DNA of 64,000 bases from Geomonas subterranea (GTDB lineage: Bacteria; Desulfobacterota; Desulfuromonadia; Geobacterales; Geobacteraceae): NCBI RefSeq assembly GCF_019063845.1, contig NZ_CP077683.1, forward strand, positions 2,782,501-2,846,500. Reading direction: 5' to 3'. Of the stretch, positions 1 through 8,400 are shown piece by piece (positions within the stretch are counted from its first letter, which is position 1; each line of letters starts with the position of its first letter). The notes below the pieces were generated by a model. That model was given only the letters and a program-made list of their open reading frames with translations. It was not told where the DNA came from and ran no database searches. The translations under genes were made by a program, and so were the position numbers.

Positions 1-1
1 T

Positions 2-154
2 AAGATCGCACCCGAATGGCTGCCAGAACACCGCGAGGTGCTACTGTGGCCCTTCTTCCTGCCGGTTCATCTATTCGGTTGCAAAGAACGTCGTTGCTGC
101 GGAGTCCAGCTTTATAGCAAAGGGCACCTTCGCCGTCAACGATTTAATGAGTAA
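2..154 (+). CDS. Possible 3' end of an unrecognised gene
   Basis: A frame open from the window edge runs about 50 codons to a TAA. The residues (PEWLPEHREVLLWPFFLP and a Cys-rich end CKERRCC) look protein-like but match no family I recognise. The start lies outside the window, so this could also be non-coding sequence that happens to be open. Composition is a little less GC-rich than the next gene. Confidence 0.3.
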   Translation, partial: KIAPEWLPEHREVLLWPFFLPVHLFGCKERRCCGVQLYSKGHLRRQRFNE

Positions 155-223
155 ATTTCTCTAATCTTATACGGCGGTCGAAAGGGTTATACTTTAACCG
201 TCCACCTCGGTTATACTCCGCCC

Positions 224-1096
224 ATGTCAAACCTCGCCTTCGCCCTTATCATCTTCTCCGCCGTCATGCACGCCACATGGAACACACTGGTTAAACAGAG
301 CCGGCACAAGACGGTATTCATCTGGTGGATGTTCATCGCCTCGATGTTTCCCTTCACCGCCATTATCGCGATAGTCGACGAACCGTTCCACTGGCCCGGG
401 CTCCACACCCTGACCATGATCTCGATCGGCTCCGTCAGTTTCGTGCTGTACCACCTGTTGAACGGCCGTGCCTATCGCGACGGCGACCTTTCCATCATCT
501 ACCCTCTCTCCCAGACCTCCATGGTGTATGTCCCAATCTGGGGGGTCCTCCTCCTTCGCGAGCGTCTTTCCCCCACCGGCGTCTGTGGCATACTCCTGGT
601 CATCTTCGGGACCTTCTGCGTTCAGATGCGGAGCCTTTCACTGAGCGAGCTGACCCGTCCCCTCCGCGATCTCAAGAGCACCTCGGTCCGCGCCGCCCTC
701 CTGGCCGGATTCATCTATTCCATCGGCTCCATCGCTGAAAAGACCGGCGTCAGGGACTACCCCCCCGTCTTCTTCACCTATTTCCTGGTCATCGCCATGC
801 TCTGCCTTATGACGCTCAACCTCTGTCGCCCGAAGTACCGCGACCTGATAGCCCAGGAGTGGCGCACCAACTGGCGCCTGATCCTTTGGAGCGGCCCCAC
901 GGTCATGCTTTCCTTCCTGAGTTTCCGCTACGGACTCAACATGGCCCGGGTCGGCTACGCCGTCCCGGTGCGGCAGGTAAGCATCATGGTGGGGGTGCTT
1001 ATCGGCGTATTCTTCCTGCGCGAATCCTTCGGCAAAATGAGGCTGGTGTCGGCTGCGGTCATCGTCGCCGGTGCAGCATTGATCCGGCTTGGGTAG
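224..1096 (+). CDS. EamA/DMT-family transporter
   Basis: A 290-residue integral membrane protein of the drug/metabolite transporter superfamily. It shows about ten hydrophobic helices in two homologous halves, the usual EamA layout and length, and a C-terminal half with the typical pattern GYAVPVRQVSIMVGVLIGVF followed by a conserved Glu (LRESFGK). Members export or import small metabolites such as amino acids; the substrate cannot be read from sequence. The start is the first ATG after the upstream stop, with only a weak ribosome-binding site. A strong hairpin follows the stop, so it is probably transcribed alone. Confidence 0.9.
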   Translation: MSNLAFALIIFSAVMHATWNTLVKQSRHKTVFIWWMFIASMFPFTAIIAIVDEPFHWPGLHTLTMISIGSVSFVLYHLLNGRAYRDGDLSIIYPLSQTSMVYVPIWGVLLLRERLSPTGVCGILLVIFGTFCVQMRSLSLSELTRPLRDLKSTSVRAALLAGFIYSIGSIAEKTGVRDYPPVFFTYFLVIAMLCLMTLNLCRPKYRDLIAQEWRTNWRLILWSGPTVMLSFLSFRYGLNMARVGYAVPVRQVSIMVGVLIGVFFLRESFGKMRLVSAAVIVAGAALIRLG

Positions 1097-1106
1097 GACA
1101 AACAAA

Positions 1107-1133
1107 GGCCCGCGGCTGTCACAGCCGCGGGCC
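1107..1133 (+). terminator. Intrinsic terminator of the EamA gene
   Basis: Perfect 13-bp inverted repeat GGCCCGCGGCTGT / ACAGCCGCGGGCC beginning 10 bases after the stop codon and followed by AAAATCTTT. The convergent gene ends at 1171, so the hairpin may serve both strands. Confidence 0.75.
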
Positions 1134-1170
1134 AAAATCTTTAACTGATCCGCAGAAGGGGGTTTCTGCT

Positions 1171-1425
1171 TTACCGCAGATGCATGAACCTGCCAGCCTT
1201 ACCGCTCATGCTGGACATGCTGTCCGCCAGGTCGTCCAGCCGGTCGGAAATGTCACGCATCACACGGTCGCTCCTGTTGCTGATCGTTTTCCCCATACGC
1301 ATCATTTTTTTACGGCTCTTCTCGCCTGCGCAGGGAGCGAAGAGAAGCCCCAGACCCGCACCGAGCACCCCGCCGCCAACCAGCATCATCAGGCCTGTCA
1401 TCGATCTATTCATCTTTTCTGCCAT
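1171..1425 (-). CDS. YtxH-like small membrane-anchored protein
   Basis: An 84-residue protein with an N-terminal hydrophobic, glycine-rich segment (GLMMLVGGGVLGAGLGLLFA) and a basic/helical tail with regularly spaced Arg and Asp (SNRSDRVMRDISDRLDDLADS). This is the YtxH/gas-vesicle-GvpP-like layout: one membrane helix, then PCAGEKSRKK (the family usually has APxSG(x)ETR) and an amphipathic helix. YtxH proteins are linked to general stress in Firmicutes; the role here is unknown. A good ribosome-binding site (GGAGGCG) precedes the ATG. Confidence 0.7.
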   Translation of the reverse strand: MAEKMNRSMTGLMMLVGGGVLGAGLGLLFAPCAGEKSRKKMMRMGKTISNRSDRVMRDISDRLDDLADSMSSMSGKAGRFMHLR

Positions 1426-1663
1426 GATAGCGCCTCCTTTTGGCCGGTATCTACTGATGCCTCATTTTACCGCTGATCAAAAAGGGAAGTCCACCCGTAA
1501 ATATCGCTACAGTTAATGATGTTCGTGGCACTCCGGTGCTCGTGATACTGGTTATGTATTCAGGATGGACAACAAATGACCTTTGGTGTTAGAAAAAATC
1601 CCAGTTGCTATTGCATCTTTTGGTTGTATGTTTACGACATCTTCCTTCAAGGAGCGGCGCACC
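1426..1663. other. Intergenic region, no gene seen
   Basis: About 240 bases between divergent genes. It is relatively AT-rich after 1490 and likely holds the two promoters. I see no RNA gene or strong hairpin. Confidence 0.4.
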
Positions 1664-1879
1664 ATGCTACTCGAACGACTCATCGAGAAGGCAAACCAGA
1701 AGCCCGAGTATGATTGGGATGCCTATTACCACTGGTTCTTCACTGAACAGGCTGGACACGAGGTAACCGGTTATACCTTCTGGGAGTGCAAAAAGTGCCT
1801 CACCATCAACGTACTCTATCTTCCCGCACGCTATGGTAAATGCCGCTGCTGCTCCCTCCTCTACATGGCAACATCATAA
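1664..1879 (+). CDS. Small zinc-ribbon-like hypothetical protein
   Basis: Start chosen at the internal ATG at 1664 because AAGGAG lies at 1649-1654 with correct spacing; the longer frame from 1583 has no such site. The 71-residue product has two cysteine pairs (CKKC near residue 44 and CRCC near residue 60), a spacing suited to one small zinc site, and several aromatic residues (YDWDAYYHWFF). I do not recognise a family. It stands alone between the YtxH gene and the convergent MocR gene. Confidence 0.55.
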   Translation: MLLERLIEKANQKPEYDWDAYYHWFFTEQAGHEVTGYTFWECKKCLTINVLYLPARYGKCRCCSLLYMATS

Positions 1880-1965
1880 CCTTCACCCAGTCACTGTAGC
1901 TTCCAGCACCACCTCTGTACATCCCAAATAGAGAAGCGGCACCGTGGCGTCAGCCGGTCAAAGAG

Positions 1966-3402
1966 CTACAGCATATCCTTGACCAGCCCGCCCAGCGTTT
2001 CGACACCACGCTCGGCCTTTTCGTCCCAGAATGCCGTAGACAACCTCATGAAGTTCCGGTACTTGCCCGAAAGGGAGAAAATCGCGCCGGGGGTGATGCT
2101 GATCCCCCGCTCAAGGGCCCGGTGAAACAGCTGCACCGAGTCCACCCGGTCCGGCATTTCCACCCAGAGCATGAAGCCGCCGCCAGGGCGGGTCATCCGC
2201 GTTCCCTCGGGAAAATGCCGCACCACAGCATCGGTCATCTGCGACGCGTTCTTCGCATACAGCCTCCGGATCGCCCGCAGATGGTGGTCGTAGCCACCGG
2301 TAGCCAGGAACTCCGCTATGCCAAGCTGGGTCGGCGAGGCGGTAGCCAGGTTGTTCATCATCTTGAGCCGTTCCATCTCCGCCTGGAACTTCCCCCCGAT
2401 GGCCCAGCCGACCCGGTAACCGGGTGCGAGCGTCTTAGAAAACGACGAACAGTAGATCACCAGCCCCTTGCGGTCAAAGGACTTGGCAGCGATGGGACGC
2501 TGTTGCGCGAAAGTCAGGTCACCGTAGATGTCGTCCTCGATAAGCGGGATCTCGTGCTGCGCCAAAAGCTGAACCAGCTCCCGCTTGCGCTCGTCGGACA
2601 TCAACGTCCCCAGGGGGTTGCTGAAGTTCGGGATCACCAGGCAGGCGCTGATCTTGTTGTTCTCGATGGCGTAGCTCAGGGCCTCGATGCTGATACCTTC
2701 CTTGGGCGTGGAAGGTATTTCGAGAGCTTTCAGCCCCATCTCCGCGATCAGCTGCAGGAAATTGAAATAAAAAGGGGATTCGACCGCGATGGTGTCGCCG
2801 GCCTTGCAGGTGGCGCGCAGGGCGAGCTGCACCGCCTCGACGCACCCCGAGGTCACCAGGACCTGGTCCGGGCGGACGCTGACGCCGTAGAGCAGGGAGC
2901 GCTTGGCGATCTGGGTGCGCAGCCGCTCGCTGCCGGGCGGCATCATGTAGGAGATGCTCTGGGCGCCGAAGCGCCTCATTTCCGCTGCCGTCATCCGGTT
3001 CAGCTTGTCCACCGGGAAGTGCTGCGGGTTCGGCACCGCGCTCGCGAGGGGGAGGAGTTCCGGCTTCATGAGGTTGCGGATCACCAGTTCGCACAGGTCG
3101 CTGAAGGTGACCGCAGTAGGCTGCAGCCGCTGGTTTTTCGCCAGAGGCTGCGCCGTGATTTCAGGGACCTTGGGACAGACGTAGTAGCCCGACTGCGGAC
3201 GCGCCTGGATGACCCGGCGATCTTCGAGCACGGCGTAGGCCTGCATCACGGTATTGATGCTCACGTTGAGCTTCGAGCTCAGCTGCCGGATAGAGGGGAG
3301 CCGCTCCCCCACCCGGAAGGTCCCACCATCGATGAGCGATACGATCTCGCTCCCCACCCGCTCGTACAGCGGCCTGCAGTCTCTCACCGTCTCCAAGGCC
3401 AT
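1966..3402 (-). CDS. MocR/PdxR-type GntR regulator with aminotransferase domain
   Basis: A 478-residue fusion of an N-terminal GntR winged helix (about residues 8-75; RLPSIRQLSSKLNVSINTV) and a fold-type I aminotransferase domain (about 120-470). The PLP-binding lysine is in SSFSKTLAPGYRVGW, near residue 322. MocR proteins use PLP or an amino-acid adduct as effector and commonly control vitamin B6 or amino-acid genes. The likely operator is the cluster of ACAGTT boxes just upstream. No B6 biosynthesis gene is adjacent; the divergent neighbour is a glycosyltransferase, so its target is unclear and may simply be itself. Confidence 0.9.
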   Translation of the reverse strand: MALETVRDCRPLYERVGSEIVSLIDGGTFRVGERLPSIRQLSSKLNVSINTVMQAYAVLEDRRVIQARPQSGYYVCPKVPEITAQPLAKNQRLQPTAVTFSDLCELVIRNLMKPELLPLASAVPNPQHFPVDKLNRMTAAEMRRFGAQSISYMMPPGSERLRTQIAKRSLLYGVSVRPDQVLVTSGCVEAVQLALRATCKAGDTIAVESPFYFNFLQLIAEMGLKALEIPSTPKEGISIEALSYAIENNKISACLVIPNFSNPLGTLMSDERKRELVQLLAQHEIPLIEDDIYGDLTFAQQRPIAAKSFDRKGLVIYCSSFSKTLAPGYRVGWAIGGKFQAEMERLKMMNNLATASPTQLGIAEFLATGGYDHHLRAIRRLYAKNASQMTDAVVRHFPEGTRMTRPGGGFMLWVEMPDRVDSVQLFHRALERGISITPGAIFSLSGKYRNFMRLSTAFWDEKAERGVETLGGLVKDML

Positions 3403-3491
3403 ACCACCTCCACCCGTCCTCGCCTAAGGCACGCCCATGCGCCCCAGGGCTATCGTCGTCAGAAGCTGCCAACTCTTCAAAGTTACAAGCC

Positions 3492-3574
3492 AACTGTACC
3501 CCATAACCACCCGAGACCACAGTCACAGTTGCGCTCATTTCAAAAGGGTACAGTTATCATAAACGGCAACTGTA
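3492..3574. promoter_or_regulatory. Cluster of ACAGTT boxes upstream of the MocR gene
   Basis: Four copies of a TACAGTT-like hexamer or heptamer: AACTGTA at 3492, ACAGTT at 3535, TACAGTT at 3549-3555 and AACTGTA at 3568-3574. The last two form an inverted repeat with a 12-base spacer. MocR regulators are known to bind repeated ACAGTT-like boxes near their own promoter, so an autoregulatory operator is a fair inference. Confidence 0.55.
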
Positions 3575-3784
3575 ACCATTACAATCCACAATTCCTGGAC
3601 CAGTGCCGCCGGCGAATTCGGAGAGAGTGGCTGGCGAAGCTCTTGTGCCTCTAGGTCAGGGGCAGCTGAGTAAGTCTCTCCACGAAGCGCAGTCCCCCCT
3701 CACGTCCTCCCCTTTTTCTCTTTGTCAGTCAGGCCCGACAGCTGGTAAGGTTGCGGTTAACGTCACCCAGGAAGGATCAAGCTT

Positions 3785-4804
3785 ATGAGCATAGCGACCG
3801 CCATTCCGGCAGTCTCCATACTGATGCCGGTCAGAAACGAAGAGAAGCACCTGCCGGCGGCCCTTGCCTCGCTGTCGGCGCAGACTTTCCGTGACTGGGA
3901 GCTGGTGGTCGTGGACGACGGTTCCACCGACCGGACCCCCGCGATCCTGGCGCGTGCCGCAGCGGCAGACCCGCGCATCCGGGTGCTGGCGACAGGGGGG
4001 GAGGGGCTGGTCCCCGCGCTGAACCTGGGGCTTGCACAGTGCCGGTCGGAGCTGGTGGCGCGCATGGACGGCGACGACGTTGCCCACCCCGCCCGCCTGG
4101 AGGCGCAGATCAACTACCTCGCCCCCCACCCCGAGGTCGGGCTCGTGGCGAGCTGTTTCCAGCACTTCCCCCGGCACCGCATCGGCAGCGGCATGATCGG
4201 CTATCAGCAGTGGCAGAACTCGCTGCTCAGCCACGACGCCATTCTCGCCGACATCTTCGTGGAATCGCCATTCGTGCATCCGAGCGTCATGTTCAGGAAA
4301 CAAGAAGTGCTACAGGTGGGAGGCTATCGCGACATGGGGTGGGCAGAAGACTACGACCTGTGGCTGCGCCTGGCGGCGGCAGGTACGCGTTTCGCCCGGC
4401 TCCCCGAGACGCTTTTCTTCTGGCGCGAGCGCCCGGAGCGGACCACCCGCACCAACCCCGCCTACGCGGCGCAGGCGATGAGGCTGTGCAAGCTGCACCA
4501 CCTGCTGCAGGGCTTTCTCAGGGGGGAGCGGAACGTGATCCTGGCGGGAGCCGGACTCGAGGGGCGTGCCTGGTACCGGATGTTGCATGAGGTTCACATC
4601 CGTGTCGAGGCCTGGGTCGACATCGACCCGAAGAAGATCGGGCGGCAGCTGCACGGTGCACCGGTACTCTCCACCGGCGACCTTGAGCGCACCGGCACCA
4701 AGCTCCTGATGACGGTAGGGGCCCGGGGCGCCAGGGGGGTCGTAAGGCAGACCACCCGGCAGGCCGGTTTCACCGAGGGGTACGACGCCGTCTGCGTCGC
4801 ATAA
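3785..4804 (+). CDS. Family 2 glycosyltransferase
   Basis: 339 residues. The N-terminal GT-A domain (about 8-220) has the family 2 start (ISILMPVRNEEKHL-like), VVVDDGSTD near residue 41 and the metal-binding MDGDD near residue 95, then a GWAEDYDLWLRL acceptor-site motif. The last ~90 residues (NVILAGAGLEGRAW... VDIDPKKIG) resemble a nucleotide-binding Rossmann segment, as found in sugar-modifying fusions. It probably transfers a sugar to a surface glycan at the inner membrane. A good ribosome-binding site (AGGAAGG) precedes the ATG. No other glycan gene is nearby, so the pathway is unknown. Confidence 0.88.
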   Translation: MSIATAIPAVSILMPVRNEEKHLPAALASLSAQTFRDWELVVVDDGSTDRTPAILARAAAADPRIRVLATGGEGLVPALNLGLAQCRSELVARMDGDDVAHPARLEAQINYLAPHPEVGLVASCFQHFPRHRIGSGMIGYQQWQNSLLSHDAILADIFVESPFVHPSVMFRKQEVLQVGGYRDMGWAEDYDLWLRLAAAGTRFARLPETLFFWRERPERTTRTNPAYAAQAMRLCKLHHLLQGFLRGERNVILAGAGLEGRAWYRMLHEVHIRVEAWVDIDPKKIGRQLHGAPVLSTGDLERTGTKLLMTVGARGARGVVRQTTRQAGFTEGYDAVCVA

Positions 4805-4818
4805 AAGCTTTTGGCAGC

Positions 4819-5352
4819 TCATTCCTCCTTGTTCTCCTGCTCGACCTGGTCCATGGTGTCCAGCACCTTCTCGGGCTGCACATCCTTGGTCAGTTCCTCG
4901 AGCTCCGGGTTCCTGGACTCATCGACGCCGAGTTTCTCTCCGATCGCGGTCAAAAGGGTGATGATCCTGGTCACCTCGTGTTCGGCAAGGAGGTCGATGT
5001 GCAGGTTCAGTTCGGCACGGCGGTCGGCCGAGGCTTGCATGCGGTTTTGGCTGATGAGGACGAAGGTGGAAAGGAAAATCGCCTCGACGGAGGCGAACAT
5101 GGCGAGCATCACGAAGGTGGGGTCGAAGCGGGGGAAGATGGAGAGCCAGCCGCTGTTGACCAGGATCCATCCCCCAAAGAGGGCCAGGTGGATGTAGACG
5201 AAGGGCATGCTCCCGGTGAAAGTGGTAATGGCGTCCGCCACTCGTTCCTGCGTTCTCTTGGTGCGCTCCTCGGCCTGGCGCCGCTCCAGGAGTGCCGCGA
5301 TGTTGCGGCTGACTACGGAAGCCATGGACTGATCGGAATCGGATTCTCGCAT
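4819..5352 (-). CDS. DUF1003 membrane protein
   Basis: 177 residues. Two hydrophobic helices (about 48-70 and 78-100) in the DUF1003 pattern (FGGWILVNSG... FDPTFVMLAMFASVEAIFLSTFVLISQNR), then the conserved basic stretch with Asp-Leu-His (ADRRAELNLHIDLLAEHE). The tail is acidic and probably cytosolic. Function of the family is unknown. The start has GGGGAGAG upstream. It is convergent with the glycosyltransferase gene with only 14 bases between the stops. Confidence 0.88.
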   Translation of the reverse strand: MRESDSDQSMASVVSRNIAALLERRQAEERTKRTQERVADAITTFTGSMPFVYIHLALFGGWILVNSGWLSIFPRFDPTFVMLAMFASVEAIFLSTFVLISQNRMQASADRRAELNLHIDLLAEHEVTRIITLLTAIGEKLGVDESRNPELEELTKDVQPEKVLDTMDQVEQENKEE

Positions 5353-5479
5353 CGCTCTCCCCGCCGTGCCGGAAGCCCTCGAGCTGGGTTCAATCCCGAA
5401 ACAGTATCAGTCCGTCACCGCAAGTCAACGGAGCGCCGCCGGCTCCCCAGGCCGTGCGGCGCCCCATCCCGTCGCCTCC

Positions 5480-8400
5480 TCAGTTAAGCGTCACGATGCA
5501 GGGAGCAGGTGACGTGGTGTAGCCGCTCTCCGCATAACCGGTCTTCATCGCCTTCACCCGGAAGCTGTAACTGCCGCCCGACGCGGTGCTGAAATAGGTG
5601 TAGCTGCCCGGCCCGCTGTAGAGTTGCGTCCAGCCTCCGCCGTCGCGGCTGTATTCCACCACGTAGGTCGCACCGGTTATGTTACTACTCCCCCAACTGA
5701 CCTGGAACTTCCCGGTGCTGCTGGAAGCGGGCACGCTGATGGTTGCGGGAGCACCGCAGGCCAGGGTGACCACACAGACATTGGCCGACGTCGCGTAAGG
5801 GCTGTCGGCATACCCGCTCTTAACGGCCCTGACCCGGAAACCGTAGCTCCCGTTCTGCGTCACCTTCGGATAGGCATAGGTCGACGTGCCGCGGCTCAAC
5901 TCGCTCCAGGCACCGTCGTCGCGGCGGTACTCGAGCACGTAGGTCACGCCGGAGATGTTGCTCCCCCCCCAGGATACCTGGAACTGTCCCGTGCTGTTGG
6001 TCGCCGGCACGTTGACGGCGCCCGGTACGCCACAAACGAGGGTGACCGTACAGGTGCCGGCCGACGTAACATAAGGGCTGTCGGCATAGCCGCTTCTAAC
6101 CGCCTTGACCCGGAAGCCGTAGCTCCCGTTCTGCGTCATCTTGGGATAGGCGTAGGTCGACGTGCCGCGGCTCAACTCGCTCCAGGAGCCCTCGTCCTGG
6201 CGGTACTCGAGTACATAGGTCACGCCGGAGACGTTGCTTCCCCCCCAGGATACCTGGAACTGTCCCGTGCTGTTCGTGGCCGGGACGGTAATGGAGCCCG
6301 GGGCGCCGCAGACGAGGGTGACCGTACAGGTGCCGGCCGACGTCGCATAGGGGCTGTCGGCATAGCCACTTTTCACCGCCTTGACCCGGAAGCCGTAGCT
6401 CCCGTTCTGCGTCACCCTGGGATAGACGTAGGTCGACGTGCCGCGGCTCAACTCGCCCCAGGGGCCATCGCCCAGGCGGTACTCGAGGACGTAGGTCACG
6501 CCGGAGACGTTGCTCCCCCCCCAGAAAACCTGGAACTGTCCCGTGCTGTTGGTGGCCGGCACGGTGATGGCGCCCGGGGCACCGCAGACAAGGGTGACCG
6601 TGCAGGTGCCGGCCGACGTGGCATAGAGGCTGTCGGCATAGCCGCTTCTAACCGCCTTGACCCGGAAGCCGTAGCTCCCGTTCTGGGTCACCTTCGGATA
6701 GGCGTAGGTCGACGTGCCGCGGCTCAACTCGCTCCAGGAGCCCTCGTCCAGGCGGTATTCGAGGACGTAAGTCACGCCGGAGACGTTGCTCCCCCCCCAG
6801 AAGACCTGGAACTGTCCCGTGCTGTTGTTGGCCGGCACCGTGACGGCGCCGGGAGCACCGCAGACAAGGGTGACGGCACAGGTGGTGGCCGACGTGGCAT
6901 AGGGGCTGTCGGCATAGCCGCTTTTCACCGCCTTGACCCGGAAGCCATAGCTCCCGTTCTGCGTCACCTTGGGATAGGCGTAGGTCGACGTGCCGCGGCT
7001 CAACTCGCCCCAGGGCCCCTCGTCCAGGCGGAACTCGAGCACGTAGGTCACCCCGGAGATATTGCTCCCCCCCCAGGAGACCTGGAACTGTCCCGTACTG
7101 TTGCTGGCTGGGACGGTGACGACTCCGGGGGCACCGCAGACGAGGTCGACGGTGCAGATGGTTGAGATGGTGTAGGGGCTGTCGGCATAGCCGCTTTTCA
7201 CGACCTTGACCCTGAAGCCGTAGCTCCCATTGAGCGTGACGGTAACGTAGGTGCTGCTACCGGCGCCGCTATATACCTGGCCCCAGGCACCGCCGTTCCG
7301 GCTGGACTCCAGGATGTAGGTCACGCCGCTCACGCCGCAATCCCCCCAGTAGACCAGGAATGTCCCGGTGCTGCTTCCCGCCGGTACGGTAATGCCGGCA
7401 GGCGGTTTCAGGGGGAGCGCGGGAAGCGAGAGAGGCGTCCCCCCCCTGCAGTTGTTGGTTTCATCGGTCTCGTCGACGGTGTTGCGGTAATCGGCGCAGG
7501 CGACCAGGTAGAAAGCCCCTCCCGGCAGTGAAGCAGGAATGGTGATGTCGCTGCTGGCGCTGACACAGCTCCCCGGTGCGGGGAACGTGGCAACACTGCG
7601 GGCGCCGACAAAACGGTCCCCGGTGGAATAGCCGGCATCGGCAGAGAGGTAAAACCCCACCTCGAAAGGAGTCGGCACTCCCGTGGCGTCGTTGCAGACG
7701 GTGTCGGTTACCGTTATGATCCCCCCCTGGACGGCCGAGGCTGGCCCGGAAACCGACTGCACCAAAAGGTCGCTCTTGGCGAGCCGGGTCACCGTCATGT
7801 CCTGCCTCCGTGTGTTGCCGAGGGTATCGCTTGAAAGCACGCTGAAGATGTTCTCGCCGAGAGAGAGAGGGAGTTCGAGCGTGAAGTAGCCGTCGCTCCC
7901 CCGGTAGTTCGCCGCAGCCCCGTTGACCGTCACCGAGGACACCCCCGACGGGTCGGTGCTGGTCCCCGAGATGACCGTGGTGGCGCGGTAGGTGACGCTA
8001 CCGGTGGAAGCGGTGACCAGCAGGGAGGGAGGAAGGTTCAGCGTCGCGAAGGTGGTGCTGCAGGCGGAGGAGTTGCCCGCTTCGTCGGTCGAGGTCACGG
8101 TCAGGTAGTAGCTCCTCGCCTCCTCGAGCGCGGCGAGAGTCATCTCGTGCTGGGTGATGAGCCTGGCGTCCGTGACGCGGGCGCCCAGGGCCGGAGTGAG
8201 CCCGTATTCCAGCAGGGCGCCCGCCGGCTCATCGGTGCGCCAGACGGCAGTTGCAGATGTTTCCGTCTTCGCGGTTGTCCCGAGGCCGGAGCAGACCGGC
8301 GGCACGTTTTCCACCACGGCCCCCGCCGTCACCACAGCCCCCTTTCCGGAACCGTCATCCGCGTCCGCATAACTGGCGGTGATGCTGTCGGCACTACTTA

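Noticed and set aside
5624..7165. Plus-strand frame of 513 codons with regular repeats
   Set aside because: Mirror of the tandem repeats of the S8 peptidase on the other strand.
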